Source: Methylophilus medardensis (lineage in GTDB: Bacteria; Pseudomonadota; Gammaproteobacteria; Burkholderiales; Methylophilaceae). From it: a DNA stretch of 64,000 nt. The first letter of the stretch is position 1. Every line of letters begins with the position of its first letter. The translations under genes were made by a program, and so were the position numbers. Positions 26,171 through 34,910 of this stretch are shown piece by piece. The DNA lies in assembly GCF_006363915.1 (NCBI RefSeq), contig NZ_CP040946.1; one strand, written 5' to 3'. The notes beneath the pieces are model-generated. The model was not told the DNA's origin. It saw nothing but the letters and a program-made list of their open reading frames with translations, and did no database searches.

Positions 26171-27025
26171 ATAGAAATGATCTTCATGGTTTTCAGTACA
26201 CGGCCATACATGGAAGCGTGTAGGGGATAGCGCTTGCTTCATGCTTGGCGCCACCAGTAAGGTGCCGGAGTCGGTCAAGGCTGCATCCAATTGGACGTCA
26301 TACAAAGCTTCGAGCATCGGCAAGGTCACCTGCGACCTAGGATAATCGACGACCATGGCGCCTTGTTTCATTAGAATCAATCGCTCAAATCCTTGTAATG
26401 CCTGATTAATGTCATGCAAGATGGCTAGCAAGGCATGCCCGCGCTGAGCGGCAAATGCACAGATCGCTGCCATCAAGCTGCATTGCAAACCCGGATCCAG
26501 GGCCGCCAACGGCTCATCTACCAGCAGCAATCCTTGCTCAACATCCCATAACTGTGCGAACACTCTTGCCATTTGCACGCGCGCTTTTTCACCGCCGGAC
26601 AGCGTATCAAAGCGACGCCCAAGCAAATGCGCGGCGCAAGCCTGCGTAGCCGCCTGCTGCACAATCGTCGGCAGAGATGGGTCAAGCGTGCGCGCCACGC
26701 GGCCTAATCCGATCACCATCTCTACTGGCAAATCAAAAACCACCTCATGCGACTGTGGCAAGATAGCCCGATGATAACTCAGCGCAGCCAACGACCAAGA
26801 CTGCAATGGCCGTTGCTCAAATTGTGCGACGCCACTGGCTGGGGTTAATTCACGTGCCAATAGCTTGAGCAACGTCGACTTGCCCGCGCCGCTGGGCCCT
26901 AATATGGCAACCTGCTCCCCTGGCTGAATCATCAAATTGAAAGGTCCAAATTGCCGCCCACCCAAGGCTAACCTCACTTGCTTTAATGTGAGCAACATGT
27001 TGTCGGTGCTGTGCAAGCTTGACAT
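26168..27025 (-). CDS. hmuV: hemin ABC transporter ATP-binding protein
   Basis: A 285-residue ABC ATPase. Walker A is GPSGAGKSTLLKLL, the Q-loop lies in AILPQSHEV, the signature is LSGGEKARVQMARVF, Walker B is GLLLVDEPLAALDP and the switch His is in AILHDINQAL. I start at the ATG at 27025 (MSSLHSTDN), 2 nt after the permease stop; the open frame runs 154 codons further upstream but that part overlaps the permease gene out of frame and is spurious. It energises HmuU to import heme delivered by HmuT. The stop codon is inside the 39-bp palindrome. Confidence 0.9.
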   Translation of the reverse strand: MSSLHSTDNMLLTLKQVRLALGGRQFGPFNLMIQPGEQVAILGPSGAGKSTLLKLLARELTPASGVAQFEQRPLQSWSLAALSYHRAILPQSHEVVFDLPVEMVIGLGRVARTLDPSLPTIVQQAATQACAAHLLGRRFDTLSGGEKARVQMARVFAQLWDVEQGLLLVDEPLAALDPGLQCSLMAAICAFAAQRGHALLAILHDINQALQGFERLILMKQGAMVVDYPRSQVTLPMLEALYDVQLDAALTDSGTLLVAPSMKQALSPTRFHVWPCTENHEDHFY

Positions 27026-27027
27026 GC

Positions 27028-28092
27028 CTAACGCCCCTTGCGCATTCTGACCAACAAAACGAGAAAAAAGGGTGCGCCTAACAAGGCGGTAAAAATACCC
27101 ACCGGAATCTCCGCCGGAATTGCCACCGTTCTGGCAGCGGTATCCGCCAATAACAGTAATAATGCGCCGACCAACATGGCCAATGGCGCCAAACGTCGTT
27201 GGTCTGGCCCGACCATCAAACGCACCATATGCGGTGCCACCAAACCGATGAAACCAATCATGCCGCACCAGGCGACGGCAAAGCCGCAGAGCAGCGCAAC
27301 CAGCGCAATCACGCGCACCCTTAATCTGCGTACGTTCACACCCACATGCGCTGCGGCTGCCTCTCCGAGTGCCAAAGCATTCATCGCATGCGTCAAGCGA
27401 TGCAATGCCCACAACGCCAATATCAGCGCGGCCAGCAACGTGGTGACTAAAAACCAATTGGCGCCGGCCAGCGAGCCCAGCGTCCAAAAAGTCAAACTAC
27501 GTAGTTGCTCATCTGTGGCCAAATAAGTACATAAGCCAATCACCGCCGCAGCGAGGGCATTTAGGGCAATACCCGTCAACAACAACCCGGCGATCGAATC
27601 CGCCGTCAGCCAGCGTGCTACGCTATCCAATACAAAGCAAACACCTACTGCACCGGCAAAGGCGGTGACAGGCAATAGCCAGTAACGCAACACTGGCGGC
27701 ACGTCAATGCCACTGCCTGCCAACAACACAATCGTTAAGGCGGCTGCACAGGCCGCACCACTAGTGACCCCTAACAAGCCCGGATCCGCCAACGGATTAC
27801 GAAACAAGCCCTGTGTGAGCGCGCCAGACAAGGCCAGTGCCGCGCCTATCATCACCGCAAATCCAATGCGTGGCAGCCGCAAATGCCACAACACATATGC
27901 GCCCCCTGACAACGGCGTATCGCTGGTTTGCAAAATTGCCAACCAATCACCCGAGGTCATCGAGACGGCGCCTTGGGTTGCCGCTGCCCATATGCTCAAG
28001 CACAATAAACACATGAGTAGCCACGCTGGCCGCTGTGAAGCAGTGCGTAGGGCACGGACCATGCCTGGGGGGCGTAAAATTGTTTGAATCAT
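27028..28092 (-). CDS. hmuU: hemin ABC transporter permease (FecCD family)
   Basis: A 354-residue inner-membrane permease of the BtuC/FecCD fold with about ten hydrophobic helices. Family features: LWHLRLPRIGFAVMIGAALA near residue 65, QGLFRNPLADPGLLGVTSGA, the ATPase-contact loop region GEAAAAHVGVNVRRLR, and GFIGLVAPHMVRLMVGPDQR near the C-terminus. It lies between hmuT and hmuV in the usual order. A role in heme import follows from the flanking hmuS, hugZ and hmuT genes. Confidence 0.93.
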   Translation of the reverse strand: MIQTILRPPGMVRALRTASQRPAWLLMCLLCLSIWAAATQGAVSMTSGDWLAILQTSDTPLSGGAYVLWHLRLPRIGFAVMIGAALALSGALTQGLFRNPLADPGLLGVTSGAACAAALTIVLLAGSGIDVPPVLRYWLLPVTAFAGAVGVCFVLDSVARWLTADSIAGLLLTGIALNALAAAVIGLCTYLATDEQLRSLTFWTLGSLAGANWFLVTTLLAALILALWALHRLTHAMNALALGEAAAAHVGVNVRRLRVRVIALVALLCGFAVAWCGMIGFIGLVAPHMVRLMVGPDQRRLAPLAMLVGALLLLLADTAARTVAIPAEIPVGIFTALLGAPFFLVLLVRMRKGR

Positions 28093-28131
28093 ATGAGGAC
28101 TTAAAATAAGGATAGACGCAGCATTTAAGCG

Positions 28132-29061
28132 CTAAGGGGAGACTTGCATCGCATTGATCAGCAATTGGTCTAGCGTCGTCAACGCTTGTGGCAAGCGTGG
28201 GCCAAACCCCAACATAAACATGGCTTCTAGAGCGACCACGCGACGCTTTTGCCCGGCGCTGGTTTGCGCCATACCGGGCAATTTCAGTACACCGTCGATG
28301 CCACCGATCACCTGCATGCCCTGTGTCGTCATCAAAACAATGTCCGGCTGGGCGGCGATCACTGCCTCGGGGGTGAGTGGCTTAAAGCCGTCGAAACCAT
28401 CCACCGCATTGCGCGCACCAACATAAGCAATCATGGCATCGGCACTGCTACCTTTACCGCCAACCATCACTTGCCCGGGACTATGTGACAACACAAACAA
28501 CACGCGTGGGGCAGCGGGCTTTTTTCGCGCCAAGATTGGTGAACGCGCACGTTGCCAATCCTGCCTGAACTGTTTTTCTAATTGACTGGCCTGCATATGC
28601 CGATCCGTCAACGCCCCCACCCGTTGAATACGCTCAATCACCCCCTCAAAAGTGTCATTGGCTGCCAGTATTGTCACCGGCACCCCTGCATCGCTCACTT
28701 GCCGCAACACGCTTGGTGGTCCGGCATCTTCAGTTGCCAACAGGTGCGTTGGCCGCAAGGCCAAAATGCCTTCGCTGGACAACGCCCGCGCGTAGCCGAC
28801 ACTGGGTAAGGAAGTCGCAGCCTGCGGATACAATGACGTGGTATCCACGCCGACCAACGCTTGTTCAGCGCCCAACACATAGACGATTTCGGTGATCCCG
28901 CCGCCTACACAGACGATCCGTCGTCCGCCTTGCTTGACGGCGCCATTGGCAAACCCCGGTTGTAACCAGATGCCTGCCACAGCCATGGCAGCCAAGCGGT
29001 TTAAAAAAGTCCGCCTAGACCACGATTGAATCATGTTTTTTGGAGTCTTAGAGCGTGGCAT
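28132..29061 (-). CDS. hmuT: periplasmic hemin-binding protein
   Basis: Substrate-binding protein of the hmuTUV importer, class III fold with two lobes (VCVGGGITEIVYVLGAE..., and FKPLTPEAVIAAQPDIVLM). The signal region carries SRRTFLNRLAAMAVAG, which matches the twin-arginine consensus, so export by Tat is likely. I start at the ATG at 29061 (MPRSKTPKN), overlapping hmuS by 14 nt; an ATG at 29034 (MIQSWSRR) is an alternative, and an earlier TTG at 29088 is unlikely. It is followed by hmuU after 39 nt. Confidence 0.87.
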   Translation of the reverse strand: MPRSKTPKNMIQSWSRRTFLNRLAAMAVAGIWLQPGFANGAVKQGGRRIVCVGGGITEIVYVLGAEQALVGVDTTSLYPQAATSLPSVGYARALSSEGILALRPTHLLATEDAGPPSVLRQVSDAGVPVTILAANDTFEGVIERIQRVGALTDRHMQASQLEKQFRQDWQRARSPILARKKPAAPRVLFVLSHSPGQVMVGGKGSSADAMIAYVGARNAVDGFDGFKPLTPEAVIAAQPDIVLMTTQGMQVIGGIDGVLKLPGMAQTSAGQKRRVVALEAMFMLGFGPRLPQALTTLDQLLINAMQVSP

Positions 29062-30148
29062 GGTGATCAGACCGGATAGGTTCAACAAGAGGTAAACGAT
29101 GCATCAACGCCACCCAGGCGCTGCGCTCACTGGCGCCTGACGACGCATCTGCTGCGATTAAGGCGATTATTTCACCTGCTGCATTGAACAACACAAGGGC
29201 TGAAAAGTGGCCAGCCAACCCTGGCACAACAACCACCCACGACGAGGCAATCAGGTCTTGGCGCACATGCAGATTGAACCCCGCATCCAGCACATTCAAC
29301 CATGGCCCCATCTGCACCACTTTATCAATCGGCCCACGATGCGCCTGCGTCATGCCAATATTGCCAGCCAGAATCCATATAGAGAGTCCTTGAGCCGCTG
29401 CATGCTCAAGCACCATGTTGGCTGCAGACAACTGCACCTCACGCGCTGATGCAGCGGGCAGGTGCTGCAAAAAGGTATGTCCACTACCGCGCACTTGCGC
29501 GAGTAGGCAATGCAAGTCACGGGCATCTTGAATCGCCTCCCAGTGTGTTAAAAACGCCGCAAAATCTGTGGCAGGCACTGTCAGCAATGCTTGCGGGATG
29601 AGACCGGGCAGTTGGTCTGTGTCACAAAACGCCCTCACTAATGACTGGTAGGCGGATAAGTCACTTTGCGCACGCAAAAATAACTTATGCACGGCGGTGC
29701 CGGATGCATCATAAAACTGCAAACTGCGCTGCACGCCTTTTTCGCCGGATTCTTCAACTGCAAACCCATGCTGCCAGTGCGCAACCTCCCATAACAAATC
29801 CACTCCCGCCCCTCGCATCCAAGTTACCTGCAGATACTCGGTCTGCTTGGCGGTAAATTCTGCATATCGACCCACTTTTTCATGCACGCAAGCGCCATTT
29901 CTTGTTAACGCCATCACCTCGCCAAGGCTGTGGAGTGCAGCACACAATACGGTCCAGCGTGGCTGTAATCGCGTAGCACGCATCAACGCCGCTGCCTCGG
30001 CGCCAACATGCGCAGCAATTAAGGCCCCTTCTGAAATGTGCATGGCTTCAGCGATCTCACGATGACGTGCTTGACCCGCTTGCCGCGCCTGTGAAAATTG
30101 CGCACGGATGCGGAGGTAAGCATCATCGCCCAAGGGTGACTGCATCAT
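29048..30148 (-). CDS. hmuS: hemin-degrading factor / heme trafficking protein
   Basis: A 366-residue cytoplasmic HemS/ChuS/HmuS-type protein made of two similar halves (about 1-185 and 190-350). Members bind heme after import and either break it down or pass it on. Visible family parts are REIAEAMHISEGALIAAHVG near the N-terminus, GEVMALTRNGACVHEKVGRY and, in the second half, MVLEHAAAQGLSIWILAGN and GPWLNVLDAGFNLHVRQDLI. Its start overlaps the end of hugZ by 4 nt (ATGA), and its end is next to hmuT. Confidence 0.93.
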   Translation of the reverse strand: MMQSPLGDDAYLRIRAQFSQARQAGQARHREIAEAMHISEGALIAAHVGAEAAALMRATRLQPRWTVLCAALHSLGEVMALTRNGACVHEKVGRYAEFTAKQTEYLQVTWMRGAGVDLLWEVAHWQHGFAVEESGEKGVQRSLQFYDASGTAVHKLFLRAQSDLSAYQSLVRAFCDTDQLPGLIPQALLTVPATDFAAFLTHWEAIQDARDLHCLLAQVRGSGHTFLQHLPAASAREVQLSAANMVLEHAAAQGLSIWILAGNIGMTQAHRGPIDKVVQMGPWLNVLDAGFNLHVRQDLIASSWVVVVPGLAGHFSALVLFNAAGEIIALIAADASSGASERSAWVALMHRLPLVEPIRSDHHATL

Positions 30149-30696
30149 TTGGCCAATGCGTCCAATGTTTGCTGACTGCTTTGATCAGGCGCCGTATGCC
30201 CTTGCTCATTGCGATGCGTGACCCGCGTCAGATCTTGCCCATGCAAATGGTAGGCTTTAGCAAACCCGGAGACGTAACTCCCCTGCGCCGGGATTAACTC
30301 AATCAAATGAAAATCGGTGAGCTTGCTAATCACCTCCATAAACTTGCCAAACTGGTTAAAAAACAAGCCCATCACCACGTTAAACTTTGCATCTTCTCTG
30401 ACGATTTCATTTGCAGCGCACTGAAACACCAGCCGTTTTCTGGCAAACAAATGAGCAGCCGCCTGCTCTGATTCGATAAACATCACCGCGCAACGACCCG
30501 TGTTGCGCAAGTTGGCACAATGCGTGGCTAACTCACTGACATACACATAAAACCGCTGATCATGCGCGACATAGGCGGCATAACTTGCTTCTGGAAGACC
30601 GTGCAGGTCCGTCGTAGCCAATTGAAGCGACTGAAACTGCTGCTGAAAAGCAACGGCTTCGGCGGCAATGGCCGCTAGTTGATCAACCTCACTCAT
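30145..30696 (-). CDS. hugZ: heme utilization protein HugZ family
   Basis: A 183-residue split-barrel flavin-reductase-fold protein (pyridoxamine phosphate oxidase-like) of the HugZ/HutZ group, which binds and degrades heme in the cytoplasm. Evidence is the N-terminal FQSLQLATTDLHGLPEASYA, FYVYVSELATHCANL, the AVMFIESEQ strand and the C-terminal GFAKAYHLHGQDL where HugZ proteins carry the heme-contacting His. It is the first gene of the heme operon, with a Fur-like box 118 nt upstream. Confidence 0.9.
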   Translation of the reverse strand: MSEVDQLAAIAAEAVAFQQQFQSLQLATTDLHGLPEASYAAYVAHDQRFYVYVSELATHCANLRNTGRCAVMFIESEQAAAHLFARKRLVFQCAANEIVREDAKFNVVMGLFFNQFGKFMEVISKLTDFHLIELIPAQGSYVSGFAKAYHLHGQDLTRVTHRNEQGHTAPDQSSQQTLDALAK

Positions 30697-30801
30697 ATTA
30701 TTCCTTTCTAAAAGATGCTTTAGCGATACTTGGCTGGTGCGAATCTAGACAGTCCGCAGATCACTAGGTGCCTGATGTACGTATTGAACAAAAACAAACC
30801 A

Positions 30802-30954
30802 ATGAATGATATTGTATATGATAATCATTCTTATTTACAAGAAAGAAATTGGCGTTTATTTAGCGCGTTTGCAGATCACATCAGGGAGCGCTCAACGATG
30901 GCGCAAAAAGAGAAAATGCTGCGGAAGTTGCTTTTGAGTCAACGCACGGCTTAG
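30802..30954 (+). CDS. possible small protein, doubtful
   Basis: A 50-codon frame that ends QKEKMLRKLLLSQRTA; the part after residue 12 (QERNWRLFSAFADHIRERS) looks like a plausible amphipathic, basic protein. Against it: the Fur-like box lies within the first codons, no Shine-Dalgarno sequence is visible, and its end overlaps the stop of the converging small membrane gene by 4 nt. It resembles nothing I recognise. Confidence 0.3.
   Translation: MNDIVYDNHSYLQERNWRLFSAFADHIRERSTMAQKEKMLRKLLLSQRTA
30814..30832. promoter_or_regulatory. Fur-box-like operator of the heme operon
   Basis: GTATATGATAATCATTCTT contains the exact Fur core ATGATAATCATT. It stands upstream of hugZ on the minus strand; on the plus strand it lies inside the doubtful short frame at 30802-30954. 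Confidence 0.8.
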
Positions 30955-31154
30955 CGAAAACGACTTTCGCGTTGCATCCACCATGGCTTAAACCAGTAAT
31001 AAAAAATAGCAACCAGCACCGGGATTGCAATTGCCGCGTTAGCGAGGCACTCACGCGCATCATCGTACACCAGCGCAAAGATTAAGCCCGCCAGCGATAA
31101 GCCAGCGATGATTAACGGCCAGAGAAAAATGCGAGTCATATGTTTTTGCTGCAT
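30951..31154 (-). CDS. small membrane protein, last gene of the tonB block
   Basis: A 67-residue protein with two hydrophobic helices (IFLWPLIIAGLSLAGLIFAL and ANAAIAIPVLVAIFYYW) separated by a charged loop YDDARE. I take the ATG at 31154 because a GGAGCG sequence precedes it; the ATG at 31139 is an alternative. The open frame extends far upstream into the PepSY gene but that part is out-of-frame overlap. Similar small membrane proteins often follow PepSY-TM genes in TonB/iron loci; the role is unknown. Confidence 0.7.
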   Translation of the reverse strand: MQQKHMTRIFLWPLIIAGLSLAGLIFALVYDDARECLANAAIAIPVLVAIFYYWFKPWWMQRESRFR

Positions 31155-31198
31155 GGCTTGCAGGCGCTCCCAATGAACAAATTTGCTAAGGTGCTCGC

Positions 31199-32335
31199 TT
31201 AATATGCGTCGCGCAAGGTGTGCGTTGCATGCAGCTCTGGTAGGGACCGATGGCGTTTTTTCCACCACAATACTAACCCCGTCCACAGCACGATAATGGT
31301 GATCACATCGAGTACTGCCCATAACCACTTTAAGGTCAAGCCGCCATAATCGCCAAAATGTAGCGGCTGTGACACTAACAGCGCCACCAGATACCATGGT
31401 AAATCGCGACTGTCGGTGAAGGTGGCGGTGCGTGCATCGACCAGCACAGGCTTAAATAAGCGCTTAGTGAGCGGGGAATCACCGCGCATAAAAATACCGT
31501 AATGATGTGGGCTGGCGTACGCCGTACCCGGAAAAGCGACAAACCCTAGTTGCATATCAGGCTGTGCCTGTTGTGCCACGTGCAAGGCGGCCTGTAAAGA
31601 ACCGAAGCGGTCTGGCGGCGGCAAGTGTTTATAAGGCGCGATCATTGCTGCGATTTGATCTGCCTGCCAATATTTAATCAATAGGTCGGACCAGGCGTTG
31701 ATGCCCCCCGTTGCTGCCACAATGAGCGACCAACTCAACACAACAATGCCGAGAAAATTGTGCACATCCAGCCGTTTAAGCTTTTCGCCTTTGTAGCGGC
31801 GAATCTCGCCGAAGCGGAGTTTGCGCATGAAAGGCGCATAAAGCACCACCCCAGACACCAGTGCCACTAGCAACAAACACCCCATGAATCCCAAAAACAA
31901 CATCCCCGGCAAGCCAGCGAACAGGTCAACATGCAACTTAAACATGATGTACAAGAAGCCCGCCTCAACTATGGGCTCGCCCAGCACCTGCGCAGTGCGC
32001 GCATCTAGCACCACTTGCTTAAAACCTTGCTCGGCATCGGCGGTTTTCGCCATGCTGAGAATCCACTGCAAAGGCTCATCTTCTTCACGGTAAAGATACA
32101 AAGGCACCATGCCGGGTTGTTTCGCTTTGGCCGCTGCCACCAAGGCATCCATGCTGGCCATGGGGCCGGTATGTGCAATCGCAGGCGTCTGGATATGTTG
32201 GCCTAAAAAATCACCAATCTCATGATGAAAAATCAGTGGCAGACCTGTCAGGCACAGCAATAACATAAACACTGTGCAGACGAGGCTAGACCATTTGTGT
32301 AGCCAGAGCCAGCTGCGAATAGAGGACTGCGTCAT
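31199..32335 (-). CDS. PepSY-associated TM protein
   Basis: A 378-residue inner-membrane protein with four hydrophobic segments. It starts MTQSSIRSWLWLHKWSSLVC (first helix, with a family-typical W-L-H-x-W), has PepSY-like periplasmic portions, the conserved RLDVHNFLGIVVLSWSLIVA and a C-terminal helix ending VLWWKKRHRS. Members such as PiuB belong to iron-uptake regulons and are proposed ferric reductases of siderophore-bound iron. The ATG at 32335 is chosen over a TTG at 32347. It follows exbD by 21 nt. Confidence 0.88.
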   Translation of the reverse strand: MTQSSIRSWLWLHKWSSLVCTVFMLLLCLTGLPLIFHHEIGDFLGQHIQTPAIAHTGPMASMDALVAAAKAKQPGMVPLYLYREEDEPLQWILSMAKTADAEQGFKQVVLDARTAQVLGEPIVEAGFLYIMFKLHVDLFAGLPGMLFLGFMGCLLLVALVSGVVLYAPFMRKLRFGEIRRYKGEKLKRLDVHNFLGIVVLSWSLIVAATGGINAWSDLLIKYWQADQIAAMIAPYKHLPPPDRFGSLQAALHVAQQAQPDMQLGFVAFPGTAYASPHHYGIFMRGDSPLTKRLFKPVLVDARTATFTDSRDLPWYLVALLVSQPLHFGDYGGLTLKWLWAVLDVITIIVLWTGLVLWWKKRHRSLPELHATHTLRDAY

Positions 32336-32356
32336 CAAAACACCCAATACCTAGAT

Positions 32357-32776
32357 TTAGGGTTGTGGCTGGCTGACAAAGCCTACTTTTTTCATGCCCG
32401 CGGTTTGGGCTTTTGCCAACACTTCAGCCAGCACCTGATAACGCGTGTTCTTATCTGCACGGATCTGCAACTCAGGCTGATTCTGCTTGGCTGCTGCTTC
32501 TGCCATCTGTGTCGACAGTGCCTCAGCTTGAATTTCGCGATCATTCCAAAACAGTTTGCCATCGGCATCGACCGCTAAATCAATCACTTCTGGCTTTTCT
32601 TCTAGCGGCTGCGAGGTTGCCTGTGGCAGATCAATTTTGACCGCATGGGTGAGCAAAGGCGCTGTGATAATAAAAATCACTAGCAACACCAGCATCACAT
32701 CCACTAACGGCGTGGTGTTGATCTCGCTCATGGGTTGCGTGTGTTCGCCAGCGCTAAATGGATTTTGCCCCATCAT
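32357..32776 (-). CDS. exbD: biopolymer transport protein ExbD
   Basis: A 139-residue inner-membrane protein with one N-terminal helix (VDVMLVLLVIFIITAPLL) and a periplasmic domain. The membrane Asp that carries protons is the one in TTPLVDVMLV. With ExbB and TonB it delivers proton-motive energy to the outer-membrane receptors in this region. Its start overlaps exbB by 4 nt. Confidence 0.95.
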   Translation of the reverse strand: MMGQNPFSAGEHTQPMSEINTTPLVDVMLVLLVIFIITAPLLTHAVKIDLPQATSQPLEEKPEVIDLAVDADGKLFWNDREIQAEALSTQMAEAAAKQNQPELQIRADKNTRYQVLAEVLAKAQTAGMKKVGFVSQPQP

Positions 32777-33516
32777 AGCGTGTTTCCTTTGGCAGCGACT
32801 TTTGCATGCAACTCAGTCACATTGGCAGGTTTGTTGCTGCTTTTAATTACTAACGGCGCACCTGTGGTCATCAGCGTATGCAAGTCTTGGGCAAAGCTTT
32901 CTAACTCAGCCATAATGCCGCGATTCGCTTTAATAAACGCGTTATATGCCAACACCGCAGGAATCGCTACCGCCAAACCAATCGCGGTCATAATCAAGGC
33001 CTCACCCACCGGGCCGGCCACTTTATCAATGGTCGCGACGCCAGATTGGCCGATGGCGGTCAATGCATGGTAAATTCCCCACACGGTGCCGAACAAACCC
33101 ACAAACGGCGCCACGCTGCCGACGGAGGCGAGCACAGACAAACCACTCTCTAAAACGGCTTGCTCTTGGGACAATGTTCTGCGCAACTGACGCGCGATAA
33201 ACTCATCTTGACTGCAAGCGGCGGCCAGCGACTGACTGGCATGTTGCTGATGATGCTGGGTAGACTCGGCTGCGGTCACCGCCAGACGGAAAGCAGGCGC
33301 CTGCAATTGCACCTCTTGCAGGGCTTCTTGTAGCGTGGCCTTGCGCCAAAACTGCTTAACATAAGCAGAAACATCGCGTTTGCGCTTAAACACCTGCCAA
33401 GTTTTGACCAGAATAAAGTACCAGCTCAATACTGACATCGTCAGCAAAATCAGCGCCACTATCACTGACACCACACCACCTTCGGTGATAAAAGCCAAAC
33501 CACTTGTTGCTTGCAT
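32773..33516 (-). CDS. exbB: MotA/TolQ/ExbB proton channel family protein
   Basis: A 247-residue inner-membrane protein with three helices: near residues 13-35, and the pair about 130-155 and 165-195. The family core VAPFVGLFGTVWGIYHALT and GEALIMTAIGLAVAIPAVLAYN is present. It forms the ExbB pentamer around ExbD. It lies 28 nt after tonB and overlaps exbD. Confidence 0.95.
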   Translation of the reverse strand: MQATSGLAFITEGGVVSVIVALILLTMSVLSWYFILVKTWQVFKRKRDVSAYVKQFWRKATLQEALQEVQLQAPAFRLAVTAAESTQHHQQHASQSLAAACSQDEFIARQLRRTLSQEQAVLESGLSVLASVGSVAPFVGLFGTVWGIYHALTAIGQSGVATIDKVAGPVGEALIMTAIGLAVAIPAVLAYNAFIKANRGIMAELESFAQDLHTLMTTGAPLVIKSSNKPANVTELHAKVAAKGNTL

Positions 33517-33544
33517 TAAAAACGTCCTTTCAATTTAAACTTGC

Positions 33545-34417
33545 TTAATTCTGCGTGAGCGAGAATGACAACGGCACATTGACATAGGCACTCAAGGCCT
33601 TACCCCCCTTACGGGCAGGTTCAAAACGCCATTGCTTGACCGCGGTCACCGCCGCCTTATCTAGGCGTTCAAAACCACTGGTTTTAATCACCTCAACCGA
33701 CTCGGGTAAGCCTTCAGCAGAGACCAGCACCTTCATCAGCACTTTTCCCTCTTCACCGGCCCGTTGTGAGAGTCGGGGGTAATCAGGCCGTGGATTATTC
33801 AGATAAGCCACGCCAAACTTCGGTGGCTCTTCTTTCTCTTCGGCTGGCTCGGGTTTGGGCGTTGTCGCTGCGGCAGGCACAGGCTTGCTGGGCGCAGCCG
33901 CCACAGGGGCTTCTAACGGCGGTGCGGATGGCTGGGTGCTCGCCTCGAAGCGAGGCTGATCAGACGTGGTTTCAACGATGCGGTCCACCACCGGCGCCGG
34001 ACGGTCGATCGGCTTCACCGGCGTCTCTTTCGGTTTAATCACCGTTTTTACGGGCTGTTTTTGAATAATCGGCACCACTTCTGGTGCTGGTGTCTCTTGT
34101 TTCTTGGCTGGCAAGGTGATGAGAGAAACCGTCATCGGCTCAGGCGTTGGCAACACCAACGGCGGTGTTTCAGACACCACCATCCAGGCAATGACTGCCG
34201 CGTGCAGCGCGACCACCAACAACACTCCCAAGCCATGCCAACGCTGCTGCCTGTGCTGTTGTAGCCAGTCCTCATTGGCGAACACTGGCCAGCGGAAAAC
34301 ACCCGCCAATGCACCCAAGGGGCGACGACGCAAACTCAATGCAGGCAATGCCGCCACTGGCGCGTGCGCAGGTTTTAAAGATAATGCGCGCAAAGTGTCC
34401 CGTTGCAGCATTAGCAT
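33545..34417 (-). CDS. tonB: energy transducer TonB
   Basis: A 290-residue TonB: a cytoplasmic N-terminus of about 70 residues, one membrane helix (GVLLVVALHAAVIAWMVV), a Pro/Lys/Glu-rich periplasmic spacer and a C-terminal TonB domain (YPRLSQRAGEEGKVLMKVLV ... VKQWRFEPARKGGK). The long cytoplasmic start is unusual for TonB. The ATG at 34417 has a CGGAG Shine-Dalgarno sequence; the open frame reaches a TTG at 34483 that I reject. First of the tonB-exbB-exbD triplet. Confidence 0.92.
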   Translation of the reverse strand: MLMLQRDTLRALSLKPAHAPVAALPALSLRRRPLGALAGVFRWPVFANEDWLQQHRQQRWHGLGVLLVVALHAAVIAWMVVSETPPLVLPTPEPMTVSLITLPAKKQETPAPEVVPIIQKQPVKTVIKPKETPVKPIDRPAPVVDRIVETTSDQPRFEASTQPSAPPLEAPVAAAPSKPVPAAATTPKPEPAEEKEEPPKFGVAYLNNPRPDYPRLSQRAGEEGKVLMKVLVSAEGLPESVEVIKTSGFERLDKAAVTAVKQWRFEPARKGGKALSAYVNVPLSFSLTQN

Positions 34418-34489
34418 ACGCTCCGAGCCACACTGATTGAGATCAGGCCGAGATGCCCACCCTTGTACAAACTTTTCACGCAACCCCCT

Positions 34490-34717
34490 CTATTCATCTT
34501 GTTTTGCCTGTGGCGGCGCAGCCAGCACTTGGCTTTTGGTCAAGAGCAATTTATTTTGCTTGGTACGTGTGAGCTGATATGTCTCACCAGCATGCATAAT
34601 CGCTAACACCCCTGCGTCGCCCAGCAGCTGCCTTGCCTCAATAGTAGGCACCTGCCCGGGCGAAACACGGGCCGCATTTTGCACTTCACTCATCAGGGAT
34701 TGCAAGCGGTTGATCAT
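34490..34717 (-). CDS. hemP: hemin uptake protein HemP
   Basis: A 75-residue protein whose C-terminal half IEARQLLGDAGVLAIMHAGE, then YQLTRTKQNKLLLTK, matches the HemP family (HemP proteins are about 60 residues and are found next to heme uptake genes in Fur regulons). In Burkholderia the homologue HmuP acts as an activator of the heme receptor gene. The start at 34717 is preferred over 34693 (MSEVQNAAR) without strong evidence. It lies 72 nt upstream of tonB. Confidence 0.88.
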   Translation of the reverse strand: MINRLQSLMSEVQNAARVSPGQVPTIEARQLLGDAGVLAIMHAGETYQLTRTKQNKLLLTKSQVLAAPPQAKQDE

Positions 34718-34829
34718 GCGAACTCTATCCAGTCTAAAAAAAGGCCGACTTACTTGCCATGGCAAAGCGGCACCAGATTTCAAGGAACACCCTTACCAGG
34801 GGTAGGTTGGCGCATCAACAATCACGCCT

Positions 34830-34872
34830 ATTTGAGCAGTGGCCTGTCGGGGTTAGACGCCCCTGCTCAAAT
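34830..34872 (-). terminator. hairpin between rpsD paralogue and hemP
   Basis: Arms ATTTGAGCAG (34830-34839) and CTGCTCAAAT (34863-34872) with a further short GGGG/CCCC pairing inside. It lies 39 nt after the S4 stop on the minus strand. A T-tract is lacking, so it may be an attenuator or processing site rather than a full terminator. Confidence 0.5.
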
Positions 34873-34910
34873 GTATTATGGTTAAGCGCCATCGGCGCCA
34901 AGCCAGTGAA

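Noticed and set aside
27026..27487. A 154-codon N-terminal extension of hmuV
   Set aside because: It lies antiparallel in frame only, inside the hmuU coding region on the same strand in another frame; the text is Cys/Arg/Gly-rich and not protein-like, and the ATG at 27025 gives a normal-length ABC ATPase.
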